Counted from the stretch's first letter, positions 16,945 to 26,435 are shown. The stretch: DNA of 64,000 nucleotides from Burkholderiaceae bacterium (GCA_031291325.1 JARLJG010000071.1:1-64000), one strand, 5' to 3'. Notes: generated from the letters alone by a model not told the origin. Program-made: numbers and translations.

Positions 16945-17763
16945 ATGCAAAATTTCCCTATTTCCCCGATGCAAATTCTGCGCAGCGCCGTCTCCCATCG
17001 GGAGCTTATCTGGGCGATGACCAAGCGCGAAGTGGTTGGCCGGTATCGCGGATCGATGTTGGGCATTCTGTGGTCGTTCTTCAACCCCGTGTTGATGCTG
17101 TCGGTGTACACCTTCATTTTCAGCGTCGTGTTCAAGGCCCGTTGGAGCGGCGCCAGCGAAAGCAAGACGGAATTTGCCGTGGTTTTGTTCGCCGGCATGA
17201 TCGTTTTTTCGCTGCTGGCCGAGTGCATCAATCGCGCGCCGACGTTGATTATCTCCAACGTGAATTACGTCAAAAAAGTGGTGTTCCCGCTTGAAATTCT
17301 TCCCTGGGTCGCGCTCGGGTCGACGATCTTCCATTCCCTCGTCAGCATCTCGGTTTGGCTGGTTTTCTATGCGGTAATTCATCAATCGCTGCAATGGACG
17401 ATCTTGTTTTTCCCGATTGTCATGCTGCCGCTGCTGCTGTTCGCCATGGGCGTATCGTGGTTTCTTGCCTCGCTGGGCGTGTATCTGCGCGACATGGCGC
17501 AAACGGTCAACTTTATCACTACCGTTATGATGTTCCTCTCTCCCGTTTTCTATTCGGTGGCGTCGCTGCCGATGCAGTACCGCGCGTTCATCTATGCCAA
17601 TCCACTCGCCTTTATCATCGAACAGGCGCGCAACGTTTTAATCTGGGGCATCATGCCGGATTGGCCGATTTTGGCAGTGCATACGCTGGTTAGCGCGATC
17701 GTTTTCTGGTTGGGATTTGCCTGGTTCCAAAAGACACGGAAAGGATTTTCCGATGTCCTCTGA
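16945..17763 (+). CDS. wzm: ABC-2 type polysaccharide/O-antigen export permease, Wzm
   Basis: A 272-residue integral membrane protein with about six transmembrane segments. The opening (SHRELIWAMTKREVVGRYRGSMLGILWSFFNPVLML) is typical of Wzm/KpsM/TagG permeases. It forms the channel through which undecaprenyl-linked glycan is flipped to the periplasm. The ATG at 16945 directly follows a TTG that could also start. The gene overlaps wzt by 11 bases, so the two are translationally coupled. Confidence 0.93.
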   Translation: MQNFPISPMQILRSAVSHRELIWAMTKREVVGRYRGSMLGILWSFFNPVLMLSVYTFIFSVVFKARWSGASESKTEFAVVLFAGMIVFSLLAECINRAPTLIISNVNYVKKVVFPLEILPWVALGSTIFHSLVSISVWLVFYAVIHQSLQWTILFFPIVMLPLLLFAMGVSWFLASLGVYLRDMAQTVNFITTVMMFLSPVFYSVASLPMQYRAFIYANPLAFIIEQARNVLIWGIMPDWPILAVHTLVSAIVFWLGFAWFQKTRKGFSDVL

Positions 17764-19003
17764 TATCGTCATCAGCGTGCAAAACGTTGGCAAGTGTTAT
17801 CAGATATACGATCATCCGCGCGATCGGTTACGCCAGTTCATCATGCCCCGGCTGCAGAAAGCCGTCGGCAAAAAGCCGCGTCGATATTTCCGTGAATTCT
17901 GGGCGCTGCAAAACGTATCGTTCGACGTCAGGAAAGGCGAAACGATCGGCATCATCGGCCGCAACGGGTCCGGCAAATCGACCTTGCTGCAAATGATTTG
18001 CGGCACGACGACGCCGACCAGCGGCCAAGCCAAGGCAAATGGCAGGATTGCCGCGCTGCTTGAATTGGGAGCAGGATTCAACCCGGAATTTACCGGGCGC
18101 GAGAATGTTTATATGAACGCGGCAATTCTGGGCCTCAGCCGCGAGGAAACCGATGCCCGCCTCGATGCCATTTTGGCGTTTGCCGATATCGGCGATTTCG
18201 TCGACCAGCCGGTCAAGGTCTATTCGAGCGGCATGTACGTGCGGCTGGCGTTTTCGGTTGCGGTCAACGTCGACCCGCAGATTTTGATTGTCGACGAGGC
18301 ATTAAGCGTCGGCGATCTCGCATTTCAAAACAAGTGCATCCTGAAAATAAGGGAATTGCGCGCCAAAGGCACGACTCTGCTGTTCGTCGCGCACGATTTG
18401 AGCATTGTGCAGACCATGTGCGACCGCGTCGCCTGGCTGCAAAACGGGCAAATGGTCATGATTGGCGACGCCATCCCCGTATGCCAGGAATACTACGCAT
18501 CCATGACCGGCACGCCACCGGTCGAAAAACCGGCAGAGTCGACGTCGATTATTCCGCAAAAAGACACGGGATTGGCGAAATTCATCGAAATCGTGCACGA
18601 AGGAAAATATGATCCGACGCCGACCTACTCGGTAGGGGATACGATTAGCATCGGCTTTGCGCTGCAGGCGCACAAGGACATAGGGCGCAGCGTATTTACC
18701 ATCAGTATTTTCCGCGCCGACGGCGACTGGTCGATCGGACAAACCAGCCAGGAAGCCGGAGTATATTGGAATGCATGCAAGGCCGGCGATATTTTGCGCG
18801 GCAAGGTGGTCCTGACGCCGAATTGCCTGGCGCCTGGCGACTATACGATAGCGATCGGGGCCAATTCCGAAGATTTGACCGTGTTCTATGCATTGTCCGA
18901 TCTTTCAAGGAAATTTTCGGTGCGTTGGAATTTTCCGACCTGGGGGCGTTTTATCCATCCTTGTCAATGGTTGCCGGACGACCAATCGTCGCGGCCGGCG
19001 TGA
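17753..19003 (+). CDS. wzt: ABC transporter ATPase of polysaccharide export, Wzt, with C-terminal cargo-binding domain
   Basis: A 416-residue protein from the ATG inside the wzm 3' end. Walker A is GRNGSGKST (69-77), the signature is YSSGM (157-161) and Walker B is ILIVDEA (177-183). The first 250 residues are the ATPase. About 260-410 form a beta-rich extra domain of the Wzt C-terminal type (GKVVLTPNCLAPGDYTIAIG). In E. coli O8/O9a such domains recognise the modified non-reducing end of the finished glycan, so export waits for chain termination. The methyltransferase gene that follows fits that logic. Confidence 0.93.
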   Translation: MSSDIVISVQNVGKCYQIYDHPRDRLRQFIMPRLQKAVGKKPRRYFREFWALQNVSFDVRKGETIGIIGRNGSGKSTLLQMICGTTTPTSGQAKANGRIAALLELGAGFNPEFTGRENVYMNAAILGLSREETDARLDAILAFADIGDFVDQPVKVYSSGMYVRLAFSVAVNVDPQILIVDEALSVGDLAFQNKCILKIRELRAKGTTLLFVAHDLSIVQTMCDRVAWLQNGQMVMIGDAIPVCQEYYASMTGTPPVEKPAESTSIIPQKDTGLAKFIEIVHEGKYDPTPTYSVGDTISIGFALQAHKDIGRSVFTISIFRADGDWSIGQTSQEAGVYWNACKAGDILRGKVVLTPNCLAPGDYTIAIGANSEDLTVFYALSDLSRKFSVRWNFPTWGRFIHPCQWLPDDQSSRPA

Positions 19004-19095
19004 TCGTGACTGGTGCATCGAAGCAAGCGCAACAAGATCGACATGCATAGTCTCGCCGACTTTTGAAATTTTATTGAAGCAACAAGGATACGAAG

Positions 19096-21180
19096 ATGTC
19101 GGATCAGGTCAATTCCAGCAGCCCCAATAGCGCAGCCGATTCCGCAGTCGGGGCGCCGGCGTGCCCGGTTTCGCACGCGACGGTGACGCAACCGCTGTGC
19201 CATACCGATGGCTTTGAAATTTGGCGCTGCGCAGAAACGGCGACCGATTTCGTCTGGCCGATGCCCAGCGACCAGGCGCTCAAAGAAATGTACGACCGCG
19301 AAGCATATTTCGAGGGCGGCGAACATGGCGGCTATGCAAATTACGATTTACAGACTGAACATTCATTGCAACTGGTGACCGATGTGCTGGACCGTTTTCC
19401 GGACAACAGTCGTGGGCTTTCGGTGCTCGACATCGGCTGTAGTTACGGTTCGCATTTGCGGCTGGCGGCTGATCGGCAGTGGAAATGCTTCGGCATCGAG
19501 TTGTCCGAGCACGCGCGACATATCGCCAAGGAGCGGCACGGCGACCGCATGACTATCGTCGAACGCGCAGAAGACTTGCCGCCGCAATGCTTCGATCTGG
19601 TTCTCATGCTGGAAGTCATCGAACACCTGAAAGATCCGTACGCGCCTTTTTTCGCGCTGTTTGACAGCGGCGCTATCGGTCCGGAAACCCTGGTCGTCAT
19701 TACCACGCCCAACGCGCGCAGCAACGAAGCGGTCGCCGCCCCAGACGCCTGGCCCTATCGGCACCCGCCGTCGCATCTGGTGTATTACTCGGCCAAGTCT
19801 TTGTCATTGTTCTTGCGGCGCTTGCAGTTCAAAGATGTCCGCGTGCGCGGAATTGTCGACATGCCACCCAGCGCAGCGCAGCGCTTTGACGATGAAGAGC
19901 CTTCGATCAACGATGAACTTGGCTGCTCGCTTGGAATCTGCGCAGAGGGGCGCGGCAGCGATTTCGCGCGCTTCATGCGTGAACGCTATGTCCCCGGCGC
20001 TCCCGGAAAATTGCAGGAATACGCGCATCTTCCGCGTTATGCGTTTGCACGCTCTTTTGCCCAAAACGCTCAGGTGCTCGATTTCGGCTGCGGCAGCGGG
20101 TATGGGTCAGCGCTCCTGGCGCAGGTTGCCGCGTCGGTTGTCGGCGTCGACAGCGCGGCAGAAGCAATCGACTGGGCCAAAGAACAGCACCGCATTCCGA
20201 CATTGCGCTTCTTGCACAGCACCGACAGCGCGCACGAACTGCAAGCGCATTCGTTCGACCTGGCGACCTGTCTTGACACGCTCGACTCCAAAACGCAATT
20301 GGCGACCATCGGCGTCTTGGCCAACTTGTTAAAGCCGGACGGGAAGTTGGTCGTCTCGACGCCAAACCCCGAATTTTCCGCCGCCCGCGACGCCGGCGCG
20401 CAGCAATCGCGGGCCATGACCGAAGTTGAATTCGAGACCTTGCTGCGATCGGGCTTTGAACACGTTGCAATACTCAAGCAGTGGGTAAGGCCGAGCATCT
20501 TTATCGGTCGAACGACGATGCCGACGCAAGACCTGGTCGCGTTTGGCCCGCTTGACCAAGGCGGAGCTGACGACGAGCCGCTTGGATGGATCGCCGTTTG
20601 CTCGAATCGGCCGTTCGAGCCGCCACCGCAATTTTGCCAATTCGACACCACCTCCGATAGCAATGCAAAAGCGCTGGAAGCCGAAAGGAGGTCGGCTTTG
20701 TTGCGGCTTGAAATCCAAAAGCTGGTCGACAGCAAGGAATTGCCGATCGATTGCCAGGAACTATTGGATCAACAAGCGAAAGTGCACAAGATCGCGATGC
20801 ATGGACGCGAAGCGCTCTTGAAGGAATGCGAACTCACCATCAAAGCGCGCACGAGCGAATTGGCGGAGACACGGGCCTGGGTTGACACGCAGAATGCCGA
20901 CAAGGAGCAGCTCAATAATGCGTTGCGCGAGCTGAATCACGTGCTCAAGGAGCGCGACAACACTATCGTCGAGCGGGAAAACGAGTTGCAGCAAACGCGG
21001 GCCTGGGTAGCAAACCTGACCGAAGGAAAAGATTGGCTGGCCGGACAAAATCAGGCATTGGAGAAACAATTGGCCGAACACAAGCAGCTCCTGGCCGAGT
21101 CCGAAAACCGGCTTGACATCATCCAGCGCTCGAAGGCATGGCGCGCGTTGCGCAAGCTGCGACTCGCCCCGAAACTGTAA
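19096..21180 (+). CDS. Double SAM-methyltransferase with C-terminal coiled coil (possible glycan chain terminator)
   Basis: A 694-residue protein. The first class I methyltransferase domain covers about 20-260 (motif I VLDIGCSYGSHLRLA near 110, LVLMLEVIEHL). The second covers about 300-430 (VLDFGCGSGYGSALLA near 328, then FDLATCLDTLDS). Residues about 520-690 are Glu/Lys/Gln-rich heptad-like sequence predicting a long coiled coil (LKERDNTIVERENELQQTRAW). The layout of enzyme head plus coiled coil, encoded next to a Wzt with a cargo domain, resembles the terminator WbdD. WbdD has a kinase where this protein has a second methyltransferase. Substrate and role are inferred. Confidence 0.75.
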   Translation: MSDQVNSSSPNSAADSAVGAPACPVSHATVTQPLCHTDGFEIWRCAETATDFVWPMPSDQALKEMYDREAYFEGGEHGGYANYDLQTEHSLQLVTDVLDRFPDNSRGLSVLDIGCSYGSHLRLAADRQWKCFGIELSEHARHIAKERHGDRMTIVERAEDLPPQCFDLVLMLEVIEHLKDPYAPFFALFDSGAIGPETLVVITTPNARSNEAVAAPDAWPYRHPPSHLVYYSAKSLSLFLRRLQFKDVRVRGIVDMPPSAAQRFDDEEPSINDELGCSLGICAEGRGSDFARFMRERYVPGAPGKLQEYAHLPRYAFARSFAQNAQVLDFGCGSGYGSALLAQVAASVVGVDSAAEAIDWAKEQHRIPTLRFLHSTDSAHELQAHSFDLATCLDTLDSKTQLATIGVLANLLKPDGKLVVSTPNPEFSAARDAGAQQSRAMTEVEFETLLRSGFEHVAILKQWVRPSIFIGRTTMPTQDLVAFGPLDQGGADDEPLGWIAVCSNRPFEPPPQFCQFDTTSDSNAKALEAERRSALLRLEIQKLVDSKELPIDCQELLDQQAKVHKIAMHGREALLKECELTIKARTSELAETRAWVDTQNADKEQLNNALRELNHVLKERDNTIVERENELQQTRAWVANLTEGKDWLAGQNQALEKQLAEHKQLLAESENRLDIIQRSKAWRALRKLRLAPKL

Positions 21181-21197
21181 TCGGTCAGGTAGGCTCC

Positions 21198-21680
21198 ATG
21201 AAAAATGTAAATATCAGGGCGTTGACCTTCGTTGCGGCCCTTGTTGCCATAATTGCGGCTGGCGTGACGCTGGTTCACCCGCCCAGGGCCGATACATCGT
21301 GGGCCAGGTTTTCGGAAAGAATCGACGTGCGGCGGGAACCGTCCTCCCAGCGGCTAAGTTCCGGGCTTGAGCTTCGTGTGAGCAACGAAGGAGTCTCTGT
21401 TTCCGTTCCCAACTGCGACATGAGTTCGTTTCAATCCAGATTTTTTATGCACGTCTATCCGGCCGCAGGCAGCGGAATTTCGAACGACGCCGTCGGGCGC
21501 GATTTCGACTTGTCCAAGGAACCCGCCAAGCACGTCACAACCCAATCAGGATTGCAATGCGTCGTAAGCCGCGCCTACATGGTAGAGCAGGCGAAAGAAG
21601 TCGTCATCGGTCAATTCAATACTCCAGGAGGACGCTGCTGCGATATCGTATGGTCCCGAACCTTTGTAATTGAACAATGA
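21198..21680 (+). CDS. Exported or membrane-anchored hypothetical protein
   Basis: A 160-residue protein from the ATG of MKNVNIRALTFVAALVAIIAAGVTL, which forms one N-terminal hydrophobic segment (signal anchor or uncleaved signal). The frame is open further upstream to 21138, but a weak GTAGG site favours this start. The rest is a soluble, probably beta-rich domain with four cysteines (NCDMSS, LQCVVS, GGRCCDIVW). I do not recognise the family. Its stop overlaps the ATG of the acyltransferase (ATGA), so it belongs to the polysaccharide operon. A periplasmic part in glycan modification is a guess. Confidence 0.7.
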   Translation: MKNVNIRALTFVAALVAIIAAGVTLVHPPRADTSWARFSERIDVRREPSSQRLSSGLELRVSNEGVSVSVPNCDMSSFQSRFFMHVYPAAGSGISNDAVGRDFDLSKEPAKHVTTQSGLQCVVSRAYMVEQAKEVVIGQFNTPGGRCCDIVWSRTFVIEQ

Positions 21681-22855
21681 TGTCGAACGATCATGCGATG
21701 ACCCATGTGAACGAGAAGCGAGACGTGAGCAGAAACTTCGGCCTGGATGTTTGCCGAACCGCAGCAATCCTTCTCGTTGTTTCCGGCCACACGCTCCAGC
21801 ACTCCAATCCGCATCCGATACTTGCGAAACTTGGCATGTGCGGACTCTTCGGGGTGGATCTTTTTTTCTGCTTGAGCGGATTCCTGATTGGCCGAATTCT
21901 TCTTGCCGAGGCCAAGCATTGGCCGGTCGGGCACGAGGCGGGACTCTTCGGATTCTGGTATCGGCGTTGGATGAGGACCTTGCCGCTGTATTTTGTCAAC
22001 TTCATCGTCTCTCTGAGATACGATTGGCGCGGTGCGACCCGCCTTGTAGATCAATTGCCCTATTTGCTTTTTTGCCAGAATCTGGCCTGGAAAATGCCGG
22101 ACTTTTTTCGCCTTTCCTGGAGCTTGGCAGTGGAGGAATGGTTTTATCTTACGTTCCCGCTGGTCCTTCTTGTCTTTTGCGCACTCGGCAAGAGCGCGCG
22201 GCGCGCGGCATTGCTGGCGATCGCCGTTTTTATCTCGGTGCCGTTCCTGTTTCGGATCTTTTTGCCCGCGCATTTGACGGATATGCCAATCTTCGACGAA
22301 GGCCTGCGCAACATCGTCGTGTTCCGGCTCGATTCCATCGGGTTCGGCGTGCTGATAGCCTATCTCTATATGTGGAAAAAGGATTGGTTCGCCACGCTGG
22401 CAAAGTGCTGGCCCCTCTTCGCGATACTGGTCGCCGCTTGCATCGCCTACACCAAGTCGGGCTACGTCGGCCTGGCGGATTCTCCTGCCCTTGCGCCCTT
22501 CTATTTCCTGATTTCGTCGTTTGCCTTTGCGATGTTGATTCCAAAGTTCAATTCGCTCAAACCCACGCGTTTTTCCTTGCTCAACAGTTTTGTCACCTAC
22601 ACCAGCAAGATATCGTATTCGCTTTATCTGGGGCATATATTCGGCTTTATGATTGCCATGGATTGCCTGCGCAAATTCGGGCTTTTCGATGCGGTCTATC
22701 CCAATCCGTGGATTACCTACCCGTTATTTTGGGCAACCGGCTATGTGCTTGCGAGCGCAACCTATTTGACTATCGAAAGACCGATATTGAAATTGCGCGA
22801 CAAGCGTTCGCACGGGGCGTTCCACCCGGTCGAGGCAGACGCCGGCGCTCCTTGA
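21677..22855 (+). CDS. Acyltransferase 3 family membrane protein (OafA-like)
   Basis: A 392-residue protein with about ten membrane segments. It starts with the family motif LDVCRTAAILLVVSGHTLQH, in which the His is the presumed catalytic residue, followed by FGVDLFFCLSGFLIGRIL. Such proteins transfer acetyl or other acyl groups to surface glycans. Context (wzm/wzt and glycosyltransferase genes) points to O-acetylation of the exported polysaccharide. A similar-sized ORF in a neighbouring frame of the same strand is a shadow lacking these motifs. The ATG overlaps the stop of the preceding gene. Confidence 0.88.
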   Translation: MMSNDHAMTHVNEKRDVSRNFGLDVCRTAAILLVVSGHTLQHSNPHPILAKLGMCGLFGVDLFFCLSGFLIGRILLAEAKHWPVGHEAGLFGFWYRRWMRTLPLYFVNFIVSLRYDWRGATRLVDQLPYLLFCQNLAWKMPDFFRLSWSLAVEEWFYLTFPLVLLVFCALGKSARRAALLAIAVFISVPFLFRIFLPAHLTDMPIFDEGLRNIVVFRLDSIGFGVLIAYLYMWKKDWFATLAKCWPLFAILVAACIAYTKSGYVGLADSPALAPFYFLISSFAFAMLIPKFNSLKPTRFSLLNSFVTYTSKISYSLYLGHIFGFMIAMDCLRKFGLFDAVYPNPWITYPLFWATGYVLASATYLTIERPILKLRDKRSHGAFHPVEADAGAP

Positions 22856-22856
22856 A

Positions 22857-22909
22857 GTGACGCTAGCGGCCTTGACGCAGCGACAAATTTCAAGCGTCGT
22901 CACCGTTTT
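22857..22909 (+). terminator. Possible intrinsic terminator after the acyltransferase gene
   Basis: GTGACGCT (22857-22864) can pair, with a small bulge, with AGCGTCGTCAC (22893-22903), and five Ts follow at 22905-22909. It sits right after the acyltransferase stop and before the next glycosyltransferase gene. The loop is long, so strength is uncertain. Confidence 0.45.
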
Positions 22910-22992
22910 TCGACGAGCGGATTTTTCTGCCGTCGGTTTGGCAATAATTTTTAACATGGTTTCACTCATGGTTTACGGCAACAAAGGCTAAG

Positions 22993-25257
22993 ATGATCAA
23001 TTCCAGGGACCCAGATTTTTCAAACACGCCGGCGGCGGCCAATCGAGCGGCTTTCCCGTATCGCTCGGCAGAGACGGATGCGGCGCCGATCGTTTCGGTA
23101 ATCACTCCGTACTACAACACCGACGAAGTCTTCCTCGAAACCGTGAAATCGGTGCTTGCGCAATCCTGCCAAAACCTCGAATGGATCATCGTCGACGACG
23201 GCAGCACCAATGAGGCCGCCTTGGATCGGCTGCATGCAGTGCAGGCCAGCGATGCGCGCATCAAGGTCGTCCTGCAAAAGAATGCCGGGCCAGCCGCCGC
23301 GCGCAACACGGCAGTCAAGCATTCGATCGGGCGCTACCTATGCCTGCTTGACAGCGACGACATGCTGGAGCCGACCTTCATCGAAAAATGTCTGTGGTTT
23401 CTCGAATCCAATCCGCAATTCGCTTTCTGCAATTCCTGGTCGGTTCACTTTGAAGATAAATCCTTTCTCTGGAAAGTCGGATTTGAAACCGGAAAGCTGC
23501 ACCTCGACACCAACAGCGGGCCGCCGATGTCGGTCGTTCGGCGCGAGGCGTTCGATGCTTCGGGCGGGTTCGACGAATCGATCCGCTTCGGCCACGAAGA
23601 CTGGGACTTCTGGCTGGCGCTGGCCAAGGCCGGCTACTGGGGCCATACGCTGCCGGAATATCTTTCTTGGTACAGAAGACGCAGCGCCGGACGCTTTCAG
23701 CAGGTGATGAGTTCGGGTTCGGTCAATCGGGAGTTCGAGGAGCTGATGGCGAAACGCTACGCCGACCTTCGAGTCAATTTTCCGGCCCCCGAGGTTTGCT
23801 ATCCTGCTCCCTATGAAACCGTGCCGTCGCTGCTGCCGTTCGCCAACAAATTGGCAAAACCCGAGCACGTGCGGCGCATCTTGTTCCTTATCCCGTGGAT
23901 GGTCACGGGCGGGGCGGACAAAGTCAACCTGGACTGGATCCGCGCATTGATCCAAAACGGTTATCAAGTATCGATTTGCGCAACGCTGGAGTCGGAAAAC
24001 AACTGGCTGCACGAGTTCGCCGCACTGACGCCGGATATTTTCGTGCTGCCGACCTTCCTGCGCACGGCGGACTATCCGCGCTTCCTGCGCAGTTTGATCG
24101 AATCGCGTCAAATCGACACGGTGTTGATTTCCGCCAGCACCTTCGGCTACCTGACCTTGCCGTATCTGCGCTCGCATTTTCCCGCGCTGACCTTCGTCGA
24201 CCTGTGTCATGTCGAAGAAGCGTGGATGAACGGCGGCCACCCGCGCTTTGCGGTCGGCTATCAGGAAATGCTCGATCTTAACCTGGTCACAACCGCGCAT
24301 TTGCGCGACTGGATGGTGGAAAAAGGCGCACAGAAGGAACGCATCGAGGTCTGTTACACCGGGATCGATTGCACGCAACTCGAAGCCGGCGACGATGCAA
24401 GGAAACGCGCCAGGGAACGGCTGCAATTGCATGCGGATATTCCGGTGATTGTGTTTGCCGGTCGCTTCTGCGAGCAAAAGCGACCGCAATTTCTTGCCGC
24501 GATCTTGCAGACCCTGGCGGCGCGCGGATCGAAGTTTCAAGCGCTGATTATCGGCGATGGAGATTTGCAGCCGGCCTTTGCCGATACGATAAACAAGGCC
24601 AATCTCGCATCGTCGGTGCGCTTGTTAGGCAGGGTGGATCACGTGGCCTGGCTGGAGGTGCTGGCGGCATCGGACATATTTTTGCTGCCTTCGTTGTATG
24701 AAGGCATATCGGTCGCGTTGCTGGAAGCGATGGGAATGGGCGTGGTTCCCGTCACTGCCTCGGTTGGCGGACAAGAAGAAGTGGTGACCCCTGAGTGCGG
24801 ATTCCTGATCCCGCACAGCGAGCGCGAGTTGGGGGATTACGTCGAGACGTTGGCGCGCTTGATTGCGCAGCCGGATTTTCGCGCAACAGTCGGGCAGGCC
24901 GCGCGTGCACATATCTTCGCGCAATTTAATCTGCCGGCGACGACTTCCACATTGTTGCAGCATTTGCAGCGTGCGCGTCAATTCGCCGCAGAAGAGGCGC
25001 GTGTCGCCTTGCCGCGCGGATTCGCGCAGGAGGTCGCCACACTTGCAGTCGAATACACGCGCTTGAACAATGTCGCCAACACGCTCTGGATCAATCAGGC
25101 CAGTGCTGGTGCTCCGACAGGGGAACAAGGAATTTCTGCGGAAAGCCTGAAAAAGCTCTATGTATTGTTGCGCCGCACGCGGCTCGGCACGGCGCTTTTG
25201 CAAAGCACCTGGCTACGTAAATGCGGGCGCTGGTTGATCGCTCGCCTGGAAAAGTGA
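22993..25257 (+). CDS. Two-domain glycosyltransferase (GT2 + GT4 fusion)
   Basis: This 754-residue protein has an N-terminal GT2 (GT-A) domain at about 30-260: VSVITPYYNTDEVFLETVKSVLAQ, the nucleotide-binding IIVDDGST, and the LLDSDDM metal-binding motif. A C-terminal GT4 (GT-B) domain at about 290-690 has VFAGRFCEQKRPQFL and the donor-site LPSLYEGISVALLEAMGMG..PV. Two sugar-transfer activities in one chain usually build alternating or consecutive linkages of one repeat unit. It is cytoplasmic and likely acts on lipid-linked glycan later exported by Wzm/Wzt. No signal or membrane segment is apparent. Confidence 0.9.
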   Translation: MINSRDPDFSNTPAAANRAAFPYRSAETDAAPIVSVITPYYNTDEVFLETVKSVLAQSCQNLEWIIVDDGSTNEAALDRLHAVQASDARIKVVLQKNAGPAAARNTAVKHSIGRYLCLLDSDDMLEPTFIEKCLWFLESNPQFAFCNSWSVHFEDKSFLWKVGFETGKLHLDTNSGPPMSVVRREAFDASGGFDESIRFGHEDWDFWLALAKAGYWGHTLPEYLSWYRRRSAGRFQQVMSSGSVNREFEELMAKRYADLRVNFPAPEVCYPAPYETVPSLLPFANKLAKPEHVRRILFLIPWMVTGGADKVNLDWIRALIQNGYQVSICATLESENNWLHEFAALTPDIFVLPTFLRTADYPRFLRSLIESRQIDTVLISASTFGYLTLPYLRSHFPALTFVDLCHVEEAWMNGGHPRFAVGYQEMLDLNLVTTAHLRDWMVEKGAQKERIEVCYTGIDCTQLEAGDDARKRARERLQLHADIPVIVFAGRFCEQKRPQFLAAILQTLAARGSKFQALIIGDGDLQPAFADTINKANLASSVRLLGRVDHVAWLEVLAASDIFLLPSLYEGISVALLEAMGMGVVPVTASVGGQEEVVTPECGFLIPHSERELGDYVETLARLIAQPDFRATVGQAARAHIFAQFNLPATTSTLLQHLQRARQFAAEEARVALPRGFAQEVATLAVEYTRLNNVANTLWINQASAGAPTGEQGISAESLKKLYVLLRRTRLGTALLQSTWLRKCGRWLIARLEK

Positions 25258-25401
25258 CGGTATTCTTATTACGCGCATTGTCCTGACCATACGGCTGTTC
25301 CTGTCGGAATCCTCCGATGGGACAGAGGCGCTCGCGCTTGGCATCGCCGCCGGCTTAATGCAAAAAGACCATTCTGTCCGGATAGCGACCGAGACGTATC
25401 G

Positions 25402-25566
25402 GGTAAGACTGTCGAGTGCGTATCCAGGGAAAGCCGGTCGCTTGACGTGCCAAAGAGCGTGTTGGACGTTGCCCCGATTGAACAAGAATTTGGTTGGCAA
25501 CCAAGTCTAGATTTTCTGGGCGATTTGTAGAAAACATGGGGTTGGGTTATCCGCAATGCTTCCTAA
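25402..25566 (+). pseudogene. Decayed 3' end of an NAD-dependent sugar epimerase/dehydratase
   Basis: One forward frame reads SLDVPKSVLDVAPIEQEFGW, then QPSLDFLGDL, an in-frame TAG (25528-25530), KTWGWVIRNAS and a stop. This is the classic C-terminal tail of GDP/UDP-sugar epimerases and dehydratases (RP.DVP.SVLD....E.GW.P..D...G...TW.W). The rest of the gene is missing upstream, where the GT2-GT4 gene ends at 25257. It is a fossil of a nucleotide-sugar gene once present in this cluster. The remaining DNA from 25258 is not recognisable. The fossil's end overlaps the stop of the leftward methyltransferase gene. Confidence 0.75.
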
Positions 25567-26435
25567 TCGGCGGATGGATGTCGTCTCATCCAAAATGCGC
25601 AGCCCGTCTTCTCAATGCCTGATAACTTAGGGTTGTTCAGCGTATTGTTGATCGGGGTCAACATATGCGGCGCAAAATAAGAAAGAAAAGTGTTCGGCAA
25701 AACGATTTCATCTCCATTTGCCCCACCAAGAAGGTAGGCGGCCAAAAGATATTGTTCGTTGTAATATCGATCTTTCCACTCGTCTGGATAATCCCACGGC
25801 AGAAAGATATCGTGCAGGCCGTAAGTCATCCCGCTCGGAAGGTTAGGCAATATTTCCGTAAAAAACACTGTGACGTCGGAATTCGGAAAGGAACGATGGC
25901 TATTATCAACGAAAAGAATGTCTTCGGAAGTTAACGAATCGAAGAGTTCCGAGGATACGTCCTCACAAGGTTGCCGGATAACTTTGTCGCAAATACGATC
26001 AATGTCAACACGTGGAAATGGGTCTATTGAAGTGATCGTTGTGCGCAATCCATGATCCTTGATCGCTTGGCGCGCGAACTTGGTCGAGTTCCCTGAGCCA
26101 ACCTCTACATACCGACGAGGATTGTTGACCGCCAAAAGTCCGTAAATGCTTATGGCATCGATCCCGGGAAACCAACCGTTCAACCAATTTGGCGCCAATG
26201 TATTCTGCTGGTTTTCATTGACTCGAATCGTCTCAAAATAGGGATTGAATGCCGCGAATTTCTCCAAAAGATTGGAATAACGGACACTTCCCGCAGAAAT
26301 GATATCGAAAACCTTGGATCTCGACGTATCCCAAGGGCGTCGGCGCGGATTATACGGATAGTCGAGCTTGATTAGGCAATTTGCCTTTTCAAGCCGCTCC
26401 AGTTCTGATAATTCAAGATTATTTGTGCCAGACAT
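25563..26435 (-). CDS. Class I SAM-dependent methyltransferase-like protein of the surface-glycan island
   Basis: A 290-residue protein. The SAM-binding loop is RRYVEVGSGNSTKFARQA (about 107-125) with acidic motif II TSIDPFPRVDID and motif DILFVDNSHRSFPNSDV, as in Methyltransf_24-type enzymes. The ending GLHDIFLPWDYPDEW is also common in this group. It is visibly AT-richer than the dmp or wzm genes and lies on the opposite strand, with the gtr-like genes upstream on the same strand. Substrate is unknown; sugar or surface-glycan methylation is inferred from context. Confidence 0.8.
   Translation of the reverse strand: MSGTNNLELSELERLEKANCLIKLDYPYNPRRRPWDTSRSKVFDIISAGSVRYSNLLEKFAAFNPYFETIRVNENQQNTLAPNWLNGWFPGIDAISIYGLLAVNNPRRYVEVGSGNSTKFARQAIKDHGLRTTITSIDPFPRVDIDRICDKVIRQPCEDVSSELFDSLTSEDILFVDNSHRSFPNSDVTVFFTEILPNLPSGMTYGLHDIFLPWDYPDEWKDRYYNEQYLLAAYLLGGANGDEIVLPNTFLSYFAPHMLTPINNTLNNPKLSGIEKTGCAFWMRRHPSAD

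Noticed and set aside
21670-22860. Alternative forward frame (396 codons) over the acyltransferase gene
   Set aside because: It lacks the LDVCRTAAILLVVSGH motif and the hydrophobic helix pattern found in the 21677 frame.
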